From Burkholderia humptydooensis (GTDB lineage Bacteria > Pseudomonadota > Gammaproteobacteria > Burkholderiales > Burkholderiaceae), in assembly GCF_001513745.1 (NCBI RefSeq), contig NZ_CP013380.1:1302001-1366000 (forward strand): DNA of 64,000 bases, written 5' to 3'. Position numbers and translations under genes: made by a program. Below, one piece after another: positions 19,820 to 28,786 of the stretch; within the stretch, counting starts at the first letter, position 1, and the number at the start of each line of letters is the position of its first letter. The notes beneath the pieces were generated by a model, which searched no databases, was not told the DNA's origin, and saw nothing but the letters and a program-made list of their open reading frames with translations.

Positions 19820-20713
19820 ATGAATTTTGCGTTGATCCTTTTTGTGCTCGTCGTGCTGACGGGCATTGCGTGGGTGCTGGACAAGCTGGTTTTCCTGCCG
19901 CAGCGGAAGAAGGCGGCAGACGCGGCGGTCGCCGAGTTCGACCGCCAGCAGGAGCGGATCGGCGAGCGCTTCGCCGACGAGAACGCGCCGCAGACGCGCG
20001 CGCGGCTGCGTGACGAGAAGCTGCGCCAGCCGTGGTGGCTCGAATACACCGCGAGCTTCTTTCCGGTGATTCTCGTCGTGTTCGTCGTGCGCTCGTTCGT
20101 CGTCGAGCCGTTCAAGATTCCGTCGGGCTCGATGGTGCCGACGCTCGTCGTCGGCGATTTCATCCTGGTCAACAAGTTCGACTACGGCCTGCGTCTGCCG
20201 ATCACGAACCGGAAGATCACCGCAGGCCGTCCGCTCGAACGCGGCGACGTCGTCGTGTTCCGCTATCCGAAGGACGAATCGGTCGACTACATCAAGCGCG
20301 TGATCGGCCTGCCGGGCGACACGATCGCGTATCAGGACAAGAAGCTGACGATCAACGGCCAGCCCGTGCCCGAGACGCCGCTGCCGGACTACTTCGACGA
20401 AGAGCGGATGAACTACGCGAAGCAGTTCGAAGAAACGCTCGGCGCGCGCAAGAACGCGATCCTGAACAATCCGTCGGTGCCGCCGTTCGTGATGGGCGCG
20501 GACGACTATCCGTATCGCAACAATTGCCAGTACGACAGCCGCGGCGTCGTCTGCAAGGTGCCGCCTGGCCACTACTTCATGATGGGCGACAACCGCGACA
20601 ACAGCGCCGACAGCCGCTACTGGGGCTTCGTGCCGGACAAGAACATCGTCGGCCGCGCGTTCTTCATCTGGATGAACTTCAGCGAGCTCAAACGCATCGG
20701 CTCGTTCAACTAG
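19820..20713 (+). CDS. lepB: Signal peptidase I
   Basis: A 297-aa inner-membrane protease that cleaves signal peptides of exported proteins. Two N-terminal membrane segments (about residues 3-22 and 77-94) flank a cytoplasmic loop. The Ser-Lys dyad is Ser104 in PSGSMVPTL and Lys159 in YIKRVIGLPGD. Box E, GDNRDNSADSRYWG, is near the C-terminus. Length fits the betaproteobacterial enzyme. It is 15 nt after lepA and 149 bp before rnc. A DUF4845 gene is often found in that gap in relatives, but none is seen here. Confidence 0.96.
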   Translation: MNFALILFVLVVLTGIAWVLDKLVFLPQRKKAADAAVAEFDRQQERIGERFADENAPQTRARLRDEKLRQPWWLEYTASFFPVILVVFVVRSFVVEPFKIPSGSMVPTLVVGDFILVNKFDYGLRLPITNRKITAGRPLERGDVVVFRYPKDESVDYIKRVIGLPGDTIAYQDKKLTINGQPVPETPLPDYFDEERMNYAKQFEETLGARKNAILNNPSVPPFVMGADDYPYRNNCQYDSRGVVCKVPPGHYFMMGDNRDNSADSRYWGFVPDKNIVGRAFFIWMNFSELKRIGSFN

Positions 20714-20862
20714 CCGCACCGAACGTTGCGACACGCCGCGCACGGGCTGCGAGGCGTGTTGCCGAACCACTTTAAGAACCGGCGGCAATGCCGCCTCGTC
20801 ACGCCTTTTCGCGCCAGGCCGCGTTTCCCGACCGAAGCGGCGCCCGCGTTATACTCCTGTCC

Positions 20863-22236
20863 ATGCCCTTATCCCAGTTGGAAAGCCGGCTGCGCTATGA
20901 ATTTCGCAATGCGGAATTGTTGCGCCAGGCTTTGACCCATCGCAGTCACAGTGCCACGCATAACGAACGGCTCGAGTTTCTCGGCGATTCCGTTCTGAAT
21001 TGCGCGGTGGCCGCCCTTTTGTTTCAGCGCTTCGGCAAGCTGGACGAAGGCGATTTGTCGCGCGTGCGGGCGAATCTCGTCAAGCAGCAGTCGCTGTACG
21101 AAATTGCTCAGGCCCTCAATATCTCGGACGGCCTGCGGCTCGGCGAAGGCGAGCTGCGCAGCGGCGGATTCCGAAGACCGTCGATCCTCGCGGACGCATT
21201 CGAAGCCATCATCGGGGCGGTGTTCGTCGATGGCGGCTTCGAAGCCGCCCAAGGGGTCATCAAGCGATTGTACGTGCCGATTCTCGACCACATCGATCCG
21301 CGCACGCTCGGCAAGGATGCGAAGACGCTGCTGCAGGAATACCTGCAGGGCCACAAGATCGCGCTGCCGACCTATACCGTCGTCGCGACGCATGGTGCGG
21401 CGCACAATCAGCAATTCGAAGTCGAGTGCACGGTGCCGAAGCTGGACATCAAGGTGTCCGGCTCGGGCGCGAGCCGCCGCGCGGCCGAGCAGGCCGCCGC
21501 GAAGAAGGCGCTCGACGAGGTGATGGCGGTTGCGCCGATGCTCGCCGCGAAGCCGAAGCGCTCGAAGAGCGCGCGCGGAGCGAAGCATGTGGAGCCGGAG
21601 ATCGTGCCGGGCGTGAAGGGCGTGCAGGAGGCGCTCGACCTGCGTTCGCCGGACCGCAAGGAGCGCGGCGCGAGCCGCGTGGCGGGCGACGAAGCTAAGG
21701 GCGCCGAGCCGAAGGCGGTCGATCCGAAGGCCGTGGCCGACCCGAAGTCGGGCGACGCGAAGCATGGCGGGCCGAAGGCTGCGGAGTCCTGCGCGGATGA
21801 CTCGAAGGCGGCCGAGGCGAAGGCGCCCGAGGCAAGAGCCTCGGCGGACGCGAAGGCCGGTGCGCAGACCCACGCGGCCGCTTCGCCCGTCGTGCCTGCG
21901 CAGGCCGACGACGTGGCCGCCCGTTCGCCCGCGGCCACGCCCGTCGCGGTGATCCGCGCGGCGCACGTCGAGCACGGCGCCGACAAGAGCGAGCCGCGCG
22001 CGTCGAAGCCGGCCGAAAAATCCGCTTCGACGGCCGACAAGCTGCCGGAGAAGGCGAGCGACAAGCCGTCGACGGAGAAATCGGCGGAAAAGCCGATGGA
22101 AAAGCCGGACGCCGCCGTGCGCGTCTCCGCGGGAACGGCTGACCGGCCGCCGCGCGCGCGCGACGCGTCGTCGTCCGCCACCGCCGAGCCCGATCTGGCC
22201 GCCGCGCCCGTGCGCGTCGCCGACGCGGGGCATTGA
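20863..22236 (+). CDS. rnc: Ribonuclease III with a long C-terminal extension
   Basis: RNase III cleaves double-stranded RNA in rRNA processing. The catalytic domain has [10 protein letters not shown] with Glu38 and Asp42, and Asp111/Glu114 in the second acidic cluster. The dsRNA-binding domain spans about residues 152-222. The protein should then end, as most bacterial RNase III enzymes are about 225-250 aa, but it continues for some 230 residues rich in Ala, Lys, Glu, Pro and Ser to reach 457 aa. The tail is probably disordered. The ATG is preceded by CTCCTGTCC and no obvious ribosome-binding site; similarity fixes the start. Confidence 0.94.
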   Translation: MPLSQLESRLRYEFRNAELLRQALTHRSHSATHNERLEFLGDSVLNCAVAALLFQRFGKLDEGDLSRVRANLVKQQSLYEIAQALNISDGLRLGEGELRSGGFRRPSILADAFEAIIGAVFVDGGFEAAQGVIKRLYVPILDHIDPRTLGKDAKTLLQEYLQGHKIALPTYTVVATHGAAHNQQFEVECTVPKLDIKVSGSGASRRAAEQAAAKKALDEVMAVAPMLAAKPKRSKSARGAKHVEPEIVPGVKGVQEALDLRSPDRKERGASRVAGDEAKGAEPKAVDPKAVADPKSGDAKHGGPKAAESCADDSKAAEAKAPEARASADAKAGAQTHAAASPVVPAQADDVAARSPAATPVAVIRAAHVEHGADKSEPRASKPAEKSASTADKLPEKASDKPSTEKSAEKPMEKPDAAVRVSAGTADRPPRARDASSSATAEPDLAAAPVRVADAGH

Positions 22237-22305
22237 CATCGTCCCAATCGACATCGCGGTCGCGCACGGTCGCGCGGCCGCTTCCGAACCCAGCAGCAGC
22301 CTGAT

Positions 22306-23205
22306 ATGAACGCACCCGCTCCCACCGGTTTCCGTTGCGGCATGATCGCGATCGTCGGCCGTCCGAACGTCGGCAAGTCGACGCTGATGAACGCGCTCGT
22401 CGGCCAGAAGATCAGCATCACGTCACGCAAGGCGCAGACGACCCGCCACCGGATCACCGGCATCCGCACGCTCGACGACGCGCAATACATCTTCGTCGAC
22501 ACGCCCGGCTTCCAGACGCGCCACAGCACCGCGCTCAACCGGTCGCTGAACCGCGCGGTGACGTCGACGCTGACGTCGGTCGACGCGATCCTGTTCGTGA
22601 TCGAGGCGGGCCGCTTCGGCCCCGACGACCAGAAGGTGCTCGACCTGATTCCGCCCGGCACGCCGACGCTCCTCGTCGCGAACAAGCTCGACCGCGTATC
22701 CGACAAGGGCACGCTGTACCCGTTCTTCCAGAAGATGGGCGAGCTGCGCGAGTTCGCGGAGATCGTGCCGCTGTCGGCGAAGCATCCGGAAGACATCGAG
22801 CGGCTGATGAACACGGTCAAGCCGTATCTGCCGGAAGGCGACGCGATCTACGGCGAAGACGACCTGACCGACCGCAGCTCGCGCTTCCTCGCGGCCGAGA
22901 TCCTGCGCGAGAAAGTGTTTCGCTGGACGGGCGACGAGTTGCCTTACACGAGCACCGTCGTCATCGACAAGTTCGAGGAGGAGGGGCGGCTCACGCGCGT
23001 GTTCGCGACGATCCTCGTCGAGCGCGATTCGCACAAGGCGATGGTGATCGGCAGGAAGGGCGCGAAGCTCAAGCAGATCAGCACCGAGGCGCGGCAGGAC
23101 ATGGAGAAGCTGTTCGACGGCCCCGTCTATCTCGAGACCTTCGTCAAGGTGAGGAGCGGCTGGGCGGACAACGAAGCGGGGCTGCGCGCCTATGGGTACG
23201 AATGA
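22306..23205 (+). CDS. era: GTPase Era
   Basis: A 299-aa GTPase that binds 16S rRNA during 30S assembly. The N-terminal G domain has GRPNVGKST (residues 18-26), the switch region [14 protein letters not shown] and NKLD. The C-terminal KH domain has the [10 protein letters not shown] loop. It follows rnc by 69 bp, the near-universal rnc-era-recO order. The recO start lies inside its last codons. Nothing unusual is seen. Confidence 0.97.
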   Translation: MNAPAPTGFRCGMIAIVGRPNVGKSTLMNALVGQKISITSRKAQTTRHRITGIRTLDDAQYIFVDTPGFQTRHSTALNRSLNRAVTSTLTSVDAILFVIEAGRFGPDDQKVLDLIPPGTPTLLVANKLDRVSDKGTLYPFFQKMGELREFAEIVPLSAKHPEDIERLMNTVKPYLPEGDAIYGEDDLTDRSSRFLAAEILREKVFRWTGDELPYTSTVVIDKFEEEGRLTRVFATILVERDSHKAMVIGRKGAKLKQISTEARQDMEKLFDGPVYLETFVKVRSGWADNEAGLRAYGYE

Positions 23206-24043
23206 CGGGACGTCCGATGTCGGGATGACCGACGAGGCCGACGCCGACCCGCAACCCCCGATCGCGCCGCCCGCGCCGGACGCCGGCAAGCCGGCGCGCA
23301 AGCCGCGCCGCGCCGCGCCGCGCACGTCCGAATTCCGGATCGCCGAGCAGCCGGGGTTCGTGCTGCACAGCTATCCGTATCGCGAGACGAGCCTCGTCGT
23401 CGACGTGCTGACGCGCGACCACGGCCGCATCGCGCTCGTCGCGAAGGGCGCGAAGCGCCCGCATTCGGCGCTGCGCGGCGTGCTGCAGACGTTCCAGCCG
23501 CTGTCGCTGTCGTGGTCCGGCAAGTCGGAGCTGCGCACGCTGACGGGCGCCGAATGGGTGGGCGGCATGCTGCCGCTCGCGGGCGACGCGCTCTTGTGCG
23601 GCTTCTACGTGAACGAGCTGCTCGTCAAGTTCTGCGCGCGCGAAGATCCGCATCCGCCGCTCTTCCAGCACTATCTCGTCACGCTCACGCGCCTCGCGCA
23701 CGGCGAGCCGCCCGTGCAGGTGCTGCGCTCGTTCGAGCGCGTGCTGCTGCGCGAGACGGGCTATGCGATGACGTTGAAGCGCACCGTCGCGCGGCGCGCG
23801 GTCGAGCCCGGCAGGCTCTACGTGTTCGATCCGCAGCGCGGCGTGTGCGATGCGGGCAGCGACGTGCCGTCGCACTGGCCCGTGATCGCCGGCCAGACGT
23901 TGCTCGACATGGAAGAGGACGATTACCATCGGGCGCAGACCGTTGCGCAAAGCAAGACGCTGATGCGCTTTCTGCTCAACACCTATCTGGGCGGCACGCC
24001 GCTCGCCACGCGTCAGATCCTGATCGACCTGCAAAACCTATGA
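23192..24043 (+). CDS. recO: DNA repair protein RecO
   Basis: A 283-aa RecO, which with RecF/RecR loads RecA on SSB-coated DNA. The OB-fold begins after an Ala/Pro/Arg-rich leader at about residue 48 ([23 protein letters not shown]). The helical domain follows. Zinc-binding cysteines are not obvious, as in E. coli. The first ATG lies inside the era 3' end, and an ATG at 23225 is an equally plausible start that would shorten the leader by 11 residues; neither has a convincing ribosome-binding site. It overlaps pdxJ by an ATGA. Confidence 0.9.
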   Translation: MGTNDGTSDVGMTDEADADPQPPIAPPAPDAGKPARKPRRAAPRTSEFRIAEQPGFVLHSYPYRETSLVVDVLTRDHGRIALVAKGAKRPHSALRGVLQTFQPLSLSWSGKSELRTLTGAEWVGGMLPLAGDALLCGFYVNELLVKFCAREDPHPPLFQHYLVTLTRLAHGEPPVQVLRSFERVLLRETGYAMTLKRTVARRAVEPGRLYVFDPQRGVCDAGSDVPSHWPVIAGQTLLDMEEDDYHRAQTVAQSKTLMRFLLNTYLGGTPLATRQILIDLQNL

Positions 24044-24813
24044 GCTTCTTCCTCACGACGCCTACCGCCATCGAACTGGGCGTGAACATCGACCACGTCG
24101 CGACGCTGCGCAACGCGCGCGGCACCGCCTATCCGGACCCCGTGCGCGCGGCGCTTGCCGCCGAGGATGCCGGCGCCGACGCGATCACGCTGCATCTGCG
24201 CGAAGACCGCCGGCACATCGTCGACGCGGACGTGCGCACGCTGCGTCCGCTCGTGAAGACGCGGATGAATCTCGAGTGCGCGGTGACGCCGGAGATGCTC
24301 GACATCGCGTGCGAGATCCGGCCGCACGACGCCTGCCTCGTGCCGGAGAAGCGCTCGGAGCTGACGACGGAAGGCGGCCTCGACGTCGTCGGGCACTTCG
24401 ACGCGGTACGCGCCGCGTGCAAGCAGCTCGCGGACGCGGGCGTGCGCGTGTCGCTCTTCATCGATCCGGACGACGCGCAGATCCGCGCCGCGCACGAGAC
24501 GGGCGCGCCCGTGATCGAGCTGCACACCGGCCGCTATGCGGACGCGCACGACGCGGCCGAGCAGCAGCGCGAGTTCGAGCGGATCGCGACGGGCGTCGAC
24601 GCCGGCATCGCGCTCGGGCTGAAGGTGAACGCGGGCCACGGACTGCACTACACGAACGTGCAGGCGATCGCCGCGCTGCCCGGCATCGCCGAGCTGAACA
24701 TCGGGCACGCGATCGTCGCGCACGCGGTGTTCGCGGGCTGGGACAACGCGGTGCGCGAGATGAAGGCGATCATGGTCGCCGCGCGCGTCGCCGCGCTGCA
24801 CGGCGGCCGCTGA
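24040..24813 (+). CDS. pdxJ: Pyridoxine 5'-phosphate synthase
   Basis: The 257-aa TIM-barrel enzyme condenses 1-deoxy-D-xylulose 5-phosphate with 3-amino-2-oxopropyl phosphate to make vitamin B6. Signature segments are [43 protein letters not shown] and [11 protein letters not shown], followed by [14 protein letters not shown]. The ATG overlaps the recO stop, showing coupling. The next gene, acpS, begins 5 nt after its stop; pdxJ-acpS linkage is conserved in proteobacteria. A pyridoxal kinase gene is also in this window but far away. Confidence 0.97.
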   Translation: MSFFLTTPTAIELGVNIDHVATLRNARGTAYPDPVRAALAAEDAGADAITLHLREDRRHIVDADVRTLRPLVKTRMNLECAVTPEMLDIACEIRPHDACLVPEKRSELTTEGGLDVVGHFDAVRAACKQLADAGVRVSLFIDPDDAQIRAAHETGAPVIELHTGRYADAHDAAEQQREFERIATGVDAGIALGLKVNAGHGLHYTNVQAIAALPGIAELNIGHAIVAHAVFAGWDNAVREMKAIMVAARVAALHGGR

Positions 24814-24818
24814 CGCGC

Positions 24819-25250
24819 ATGGCGATCTACGGCATCGGCACCGATCTCGCTCAGGTGAGCCGCATCGCCGCCGTGCTCGAGCGCACGGGCGGGCGCTTCG
24901 CCGCGAAGGTGCTCGGCCCCGACGAACTGCGCGTGTTCCACGCGCGGCGCGCGCGCTCGGAGGCGCGCGGCATCGCGTTTCTCGCGACGCGCTTTTCCGC
25001 GAAGGAAGCGTTCTCGAAGGCGATCGGCCTCGGCATGCACTGGCCGATGACATGGCGCGCGCTGCAGACACTCAACCGGCCGAGCGGCGAGCCTTACGTC
25101 GTCGCGTCGGGCGAGCTCGCCGCGTGGCTCGATGCGCGCGGCATCACCGCGCGCGTGACGGTGAGCGACGAGCGCGACTACGCGGTCACGTTCGTCGTCG
25201 CCGAGGCGCCCGACGACGTCGTCGCCGCGCGCTCGGGCGCCGCTTCCTGA
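24819..25250 (+). CDS. acpS: Holo-ACP synthase
   Basis: The 143-aa phosphopantetheinyl transferase transfers the 4'-phosphopantetheine arm from CoA to ACP. Motif [12 protein letters not shown] holds the Mg-binding Asp, and [13 protein letters not shown] holds the Glu and Lys of the second motif. The C-terminus carries the VSDERDYA segment. Length is slightly above E. coli AcpS because of an Ala/Asp-rich tail. Its substrate gene acpP is in the same window. It is 5 nt after pdxJ and 27 nt before nagZ. Confidence 0.95.
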   Translation: MAIYGIGTDLAQVSRIAAVLERTGGRFAAKVLGPDELRVFHARRARSEARGIAFLATRFSAKEAFSKAIGLGMHWPMTWRALQTLNRPSGEPYVVASGELAAWLDARGITARVTVSDERDYAVTFVVAEAPDDVVAARSGAAS

Positions 25251-25277
25251 TCCATTCTCCGCAAGGACGCTGATTCG

Positions 25278-26306
25278 ATGAAACTGACCCCCGGTCCGGT
25301 GATGCTCGACGTCGTCGGCACGACGCTCACGCGTGACGACGCGCGCCGTCTCGCGCATCCGCAGACGGGCGGCGTGATCCTGTTCGCGCGCCACTTCGAA
25401 AGCCGCGCGCAGCTCGTCGCGCTGACCGACGCGATCCGCGCGGTCCGCGACGACATCCTGATCGCGGTCGATCACGAGGGCGGCCGCGTGCAGCGCTTTC
25501 GCACCGACGGCTTCACCGTGCTGCCGGCGATGCGCCGGCTCGGCGAGCTGTGGGACCACGACGTGCTGCGCGCGACGAAGGCGGCGACCGCGCTCGGCTA
25601 CGTGCTCGCGTCCGAGTTGCGCGCGTGCGGCATCGACATGAGCTTCACGCCCGTGCTCGATCTCGATTACGGCCGCTCGAAGGTGATCGGCGATCGCGCG
25701 TTCCATCGCGATCCGCGCGTTGTTGCGCTGCTCGCGAAGAGCGTCAACCACGGGCTCGCGCTCGCCGGGATGGCGAACTGCGGCAAGCATTTTCCCGGTC
25801 ACGGCTTCGCGCAGGCCGATTCGCACGTCGCGCTGCCGACCGACGACCGCCCGCTCGACGAGATCCTCGCGAACGACGCGGCGCCGTACGACTGGCTCGG
25901 GCTGTCGCTTGCGGCCGTCATCCCGGCGCACGTGATCTATACGCAGGTCGACTCGAAGCCGGCGGGCTTCTCGCGCGTGTGGCTGCAGGACGTGCTGCGC
26001 GGCCGGCTGCGCTTTCCGGGCGCGGTGTTCAGCGACGATCTGTCGATGGAGGCCGCGCGCGAAGGCGGCACGCTCGCGCAGGCGGCGCAGGCGGCGCTCG
26101 ATGCGGGCTGCGACATGGTGCTCGTCTGCAATCAGCCGGATGCGGCGGAACGGGTGCTCGACGCGCTGCGCACGACGACATCGCGTGAATCGCTGCAGCG
26201 GATCAAGCAGATGCAGCCGCGCGGCAAGGCGCTCAAATGGCGCAAGCTGATGCGCGAGCCGCGTTATCTGATTGCGCAGGAACTCCTGCGCAGCGCGTTC
26301 GCCTGA
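25278..26306 (+). CDS. nagZ: Beta-N-acetylhexosaminidase NagZ
   Basis: A 342-aa family GH3 cytoplasmic enzyme that removes GlcNAc from anhydro-muropeptides during peptidoglycan recycling. The GH3 NagZ signature GKHFPGHG (about residues 169-176) with the mobile Asp/His loop (ADSH) is present, and the nucleophile Asp is in FSDDLSMEAA. The VDHEGGRVQRF motif is also typical. Its product pathway links cell wall recycling to AmpC induction in relatives. The gene closes the long + strand run and converges on a response regulator. Confidence 0.95.
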   Translation: MKLTPGPVMLDVVGTTLTRDDARRLAHPQTGGVILFARHFESRAQLVALTDAIRAVRDDILIAVDHEGGRVQRFRTDGFTVLPAMRRLGELWDHDVLRATKAATALGYVLASELRACGIDMSFTPVLDLDYGRSKVIGDRAFHRDPRVVALLAKSVNHGLALAGMANCGKHFPGHGFAQADSHVALPTDDRPLDEILANDAAPYDWLGLSLAAVIPAHVIYTQVDSKPAGFSRVWLQDVLRGRLRFPGAVFSDDLSMEAAREGGTLAQAAQAALDAGCDMVLVCNQPDAAERVLDALRTTTSRESLQRIKQMQPRGKALKWRKLMREPRYLIAQELLRSAFA

Positions 26307-26327
26307 CTTGAAACGGGCGAACGCGGG

Positions 26328-26354
26328 GCGAAGGCGGCGTGCGGCCGCCTTCGC
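26328..26354. terminator. Hairpin between convergent nagZ and response regulator
   Basis: GCGAAGGCGGC and GCCGCCTTCGC form an 11-bp perfect stem around GTGCG. There is no T-run on either side, so intrinsic termination is uncertain. The convergent position suggests a shared transcript end. Confidence 0.4.
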
Positions 26355-26372
26355 GTCGACGTCGGCCGGACG

Positions 26373-27770
26373 TCAGCCGATCTTCATTCGCTGCAGCTTG
26401 TTGTAGAGCGTCTTCGGGCTGATGCCGAGCAGCGTCGCCGCACGGTGGCGCGTGCCGCCGACCGCGTCGAGCGTCGCGCGGATCAGCAGATCCTCGACGT
26501 CGGCGAGCGGCATGCCGACGCGCACCTGCACGCTGCTGCCGTTCAGCGCGGCGCCGGGCTTCGGATACGCGTCGCCCGCGCGCAGCGTATCGATGAAGTC
26601 GCCCGACTGGTCGTACGCGGTCCGCACGCGCTCCTGCAGCTCGCGCACGTTGCCCGGCCAGTCGTAGGCGAGGCATTCGCGGATGAAGCCGGGCGCGATC
26701 CGCTTGTCGGTGATGTTCAGGCCCGCCGCGCGCGCGTCGCGGTTCAGGTCGTCGACGAACGCCTCGGCCATGACGACGACGTCGTCGTCGCGTTCGCGCA
26801 GCGGCGGCAGGCCGATCGACGCGGCGTCGAGACGCAGCCACAGATCCTCGCGCAGCGTGCCGTTCGCGACCGCTTCGCGCGCGGGGCGGCGCGTCGTCGC
26901 GATCAGCCGGAAGTCGCTCGCGATTTCCGTCGTGCCGCCGACGCGCATGAAGTTCTGCGAATCGAGCGCGCGCAGCAGCGCCTCCTGCAGCGACAGCGGC
27001 AGCGCGGTGATTTCCTCGAGGAACAGCGTGCCGCCGCTCGCCTGCTCGAAGAGGCCGGGGTCGCGCCGCTCGACGCCCGTGTACGCGCCGCGCTCGCGGC
27101 CGAGCAGCATGCTCTCGATCGCGCGGCCGTTGGTCTCGATGTTGCGCGGCGATTGCACGGCGGCGCGGCAGTCGAACGCGACGAACGGGCCCTTGCGGCG
27201 GCGGCTCAGCCCGTGCAGCGTGCGCGCGGCCGCCTCCTTGCCGGTGCCGGGCTCGCCCCACAGCAGCACCGCGGTTTCGGTGCGCGCATTGTGCTCGATC
27301 ATGTCGTAGACGTGCTGGATCGCGTCGCTGCGCCCGACGAGCGAGCCGAAGCGGCCGAGGCGGCGCAGCGACGCGCGCAGCGCCTGCACTTCCTCGATCA
27401 GTTCGTACGGGCGCGGGATTCGCGCGAGCAGGCTGCGCAGCCGCGGGATGTTGACTGGCTTCAGCAGGTAATCCCAGACGCCGTGCCGCAGCCCCTCGAT
27501 CGCGCTTTCGACGGTCGCATTGCCGGTCAGCACGATCACCGGCAGCGAGCCGTTCGGCTGCTGTTGCGGCAGGTTCTGCAGCAGGTCGAAGCCGCTGCCG
27601 TCGGGCAGGTTCAGGTCGACGAGGACGACGTCGGGAATCGAGCGGGCGAGGGCGCCACGGGCCTCGGCGAGCGAGGTGGCCGTATCGACCGAGAAACCGT
27701 CCGCGGCGAGGAGCGCGGTCAGGCCGGATAAGCTATTGGGATCGTCTTCGACAATCAGGGCGTGTGGCAT
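26373..27770 (-). CDS. Sigma-54-dependent response regulator (NtrC family)
   Basis: A 465-aa transcription activator. The receiver domain has Asp52 as phosphoacceptor and Lys104. The AAA+ domain has Walker A GEPGTGKE (172-179), Walker B FLEE, arginine-rich REDLWLRL and WPGNVREL. The C-terminal Fis-type helix-turn-helix is RHRAATLLGISPKTLYNKLQ. The sigma-54 contact loop reads GAYTGV (228-233) instead of GAFTGA. No histidine kinase is adjacent, so the partner and target genes are unknown. The MPHALIVEDD start is chosen over an ATG 18 codons upstream because receivers begin there. Confidence 0.92.
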   Translation of the reverse strand: MPHALIVEDDPNSLSGLTALLAADGFSVDTATSLAEARGALARSIPDVVLVDLNLPDGSGFDLLQNLPQQQPNGSLPVIVLTGNATVESAIEGLRHGVWDYLLKPVNIPRLRSLLARIPRPYELIEEVQALRASLRRLGRFGSLVGRSDAIQHVYDMIEHNARTETAVLLWGEPGTGKEAAARTLHGLSRRRKGPFVAFDCRAAVQSPRNIETNGRAIESMLLGRERGAYTGVERRDPGLFEQASGGTLFLEEITALPLSLQEALLRALDSQNFMRVGGTTEIASDFRLIATTRRPAREAVANGTLREDLWLRLDAASIGLPPLRERDDDVVVMAEAFVDDLNRDARAAGLNITDKRIAPGFIRECLAYDWPGNVRELQERVRTAYDQSGDFIDTLRAGDAYPKPGAALNGSSVQVRVGMPLADVEDLLIRATLDAVGGTRHRAATLLGISPKTLYNKLQRMKIG

Positions 27771-27885
27771 GGTGTGCGCAATTGAAAGACCGGTCCATCG
27801 GCCGGACCGGCGTACAGCCCCCATTTCGGGATGAGAAATGAATTTTATGCCCCATCGCGCACTTGGCGTACGGTATTTGTTATCG

Positions 27886-27912
27886 ACTATAAAACAGTTA
27901 CGGATGATACAA
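27886..27912 (-). promoter_or_regulatory. Candidate promoter for the response regulator
   Basis: On the minus strand TTGTAT and TATAGT are 15 nt apart, in an AT-rich pocket about 120 nt upstream of the regulator's ATG. The spacing is short, so support is modest. Confidence 0.3.
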
Positions 27913-27991
27913 ATTGAATCCCGTCAGTGCTTCTTCAAGGCATTGTTTATGATGTGGCGCCTTTATGCAATAAGCGGCGTCGAATAAACAA

Positions 27992-28013
27992 AAAGCGCCC
28001 CGAAGGGCGCTTT
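27992..28013 (-). terminator. Intrinsic terminator of efp
   Basis: AAAGCGCCC-CGAA-GGGCGCTTT is a 9-bp stem. On the minus strand it is followed by a T-run (TTTTTGTT) and lies about 27 nt after the efp stop. Confidence 0.7.
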
Positions 28014-28039
28014 GTTCGACCTGCCGGCGCAATCGGCGC

Positions 28040-28597
28040 TTATGCGCGGCTGCGGTACTCGTTCGTGCGCGTGTCGATTTCGATCTTGTCGCCGGTGTTG
28101 CAGAAGAGCGGCACCTGCAGCTCGAAGCCCGTCGAGAGCTTCGCGTTCTTGAGCACCTTGCCCGACGACGTGTCGCCCTTGACGGCCGGTTCCGTGTACG
28201 TGATCTCGCGAACGAGGATCGTCGGCAGTTCGACCGAGATCGCCTTCTCGTTGTAGAACACGACTTCGCACGCCATGCCGTCTTCGAGATAGTTGAGCGC
28301 GTCGCCCATCATTTCCGCTTCGACTTCGTACTGGTTGTAGTCGGCGTCCATGAACACGTACATCGGGTCGGCAAAGTACGAATACGTGACTTCCTTGCGA
28401 TCGAGCACGACGACGTCGAACTTGTCGTCCGCCTTGTAGACCGATTCCTGGCCTGCGTTCGTCAGCAGGTTCTTCAGCTTCATCTTGACGACGGCGGCGT
28501 TGCGGCCCGACTTGTTGTATTCGGCCTTCGAGACGACCCATGCGTCGTTGCCGACCATCACGACGTTGCCTACGCGGAGTTCCTGTGCGGTTTTCAT
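28040..28597 (-). CDS. efp: Elongation factor P
   Basis: The 185-aa factor rescues ribosomes stalled at polyproline. It has the KOW-like N-terminal domain and two OB domains. The modified residue position carries Arg32 ([10 protein letters not shown]), the type rhamnosylated by EarP, rather than the Lys used by EpmA. The upstream earP gene on the same strand confirms this. A C-terminal [18 protein letters not shown] completes the family match. It ends at a clear intrinsic terminator. Confidence 0.97.
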   Translation of the reverse strand: MKTAQELRVGNVVMVGNDAWVVSKAEYNKSGRNAAVVKMKLKNLLTNAGQESVYKADDKFDVVVLDRKEVTYSYFADPMYVFMDADYNQYEVEAEMMGDALNYLEDGMACEVVFYNEKAISVELPTILVREITYTEPAVKGDTSSGKVLKNAKLSTGFELQVPLFCNTGDKIEIDTRTNEYRSRA

Positions 28598-28786
28598 AAC
28601 TAAAACTATCCTGAACGAGAGAATTTGCCTGAGCGTTGCTCAACGGCTAACGGCGCAAGCGGGCTCGACCCGGCAAGCCCTGCGACCGCATGCGCGATCG
28701 GTCGCGGCCGGGCTGGCGGCCCCCTTTATCCTGAAGCGTCGCGCCGGTAACGGACGCGCTTGCGTGGTCAGCCGTTGGATAACCGT

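Noticed and set aside
20714..20862. A DUF4845 gene expected between lepB and rnc in betaproteobacteria
   Set aside because: The gap is only 149 bp and contains no suitable frame
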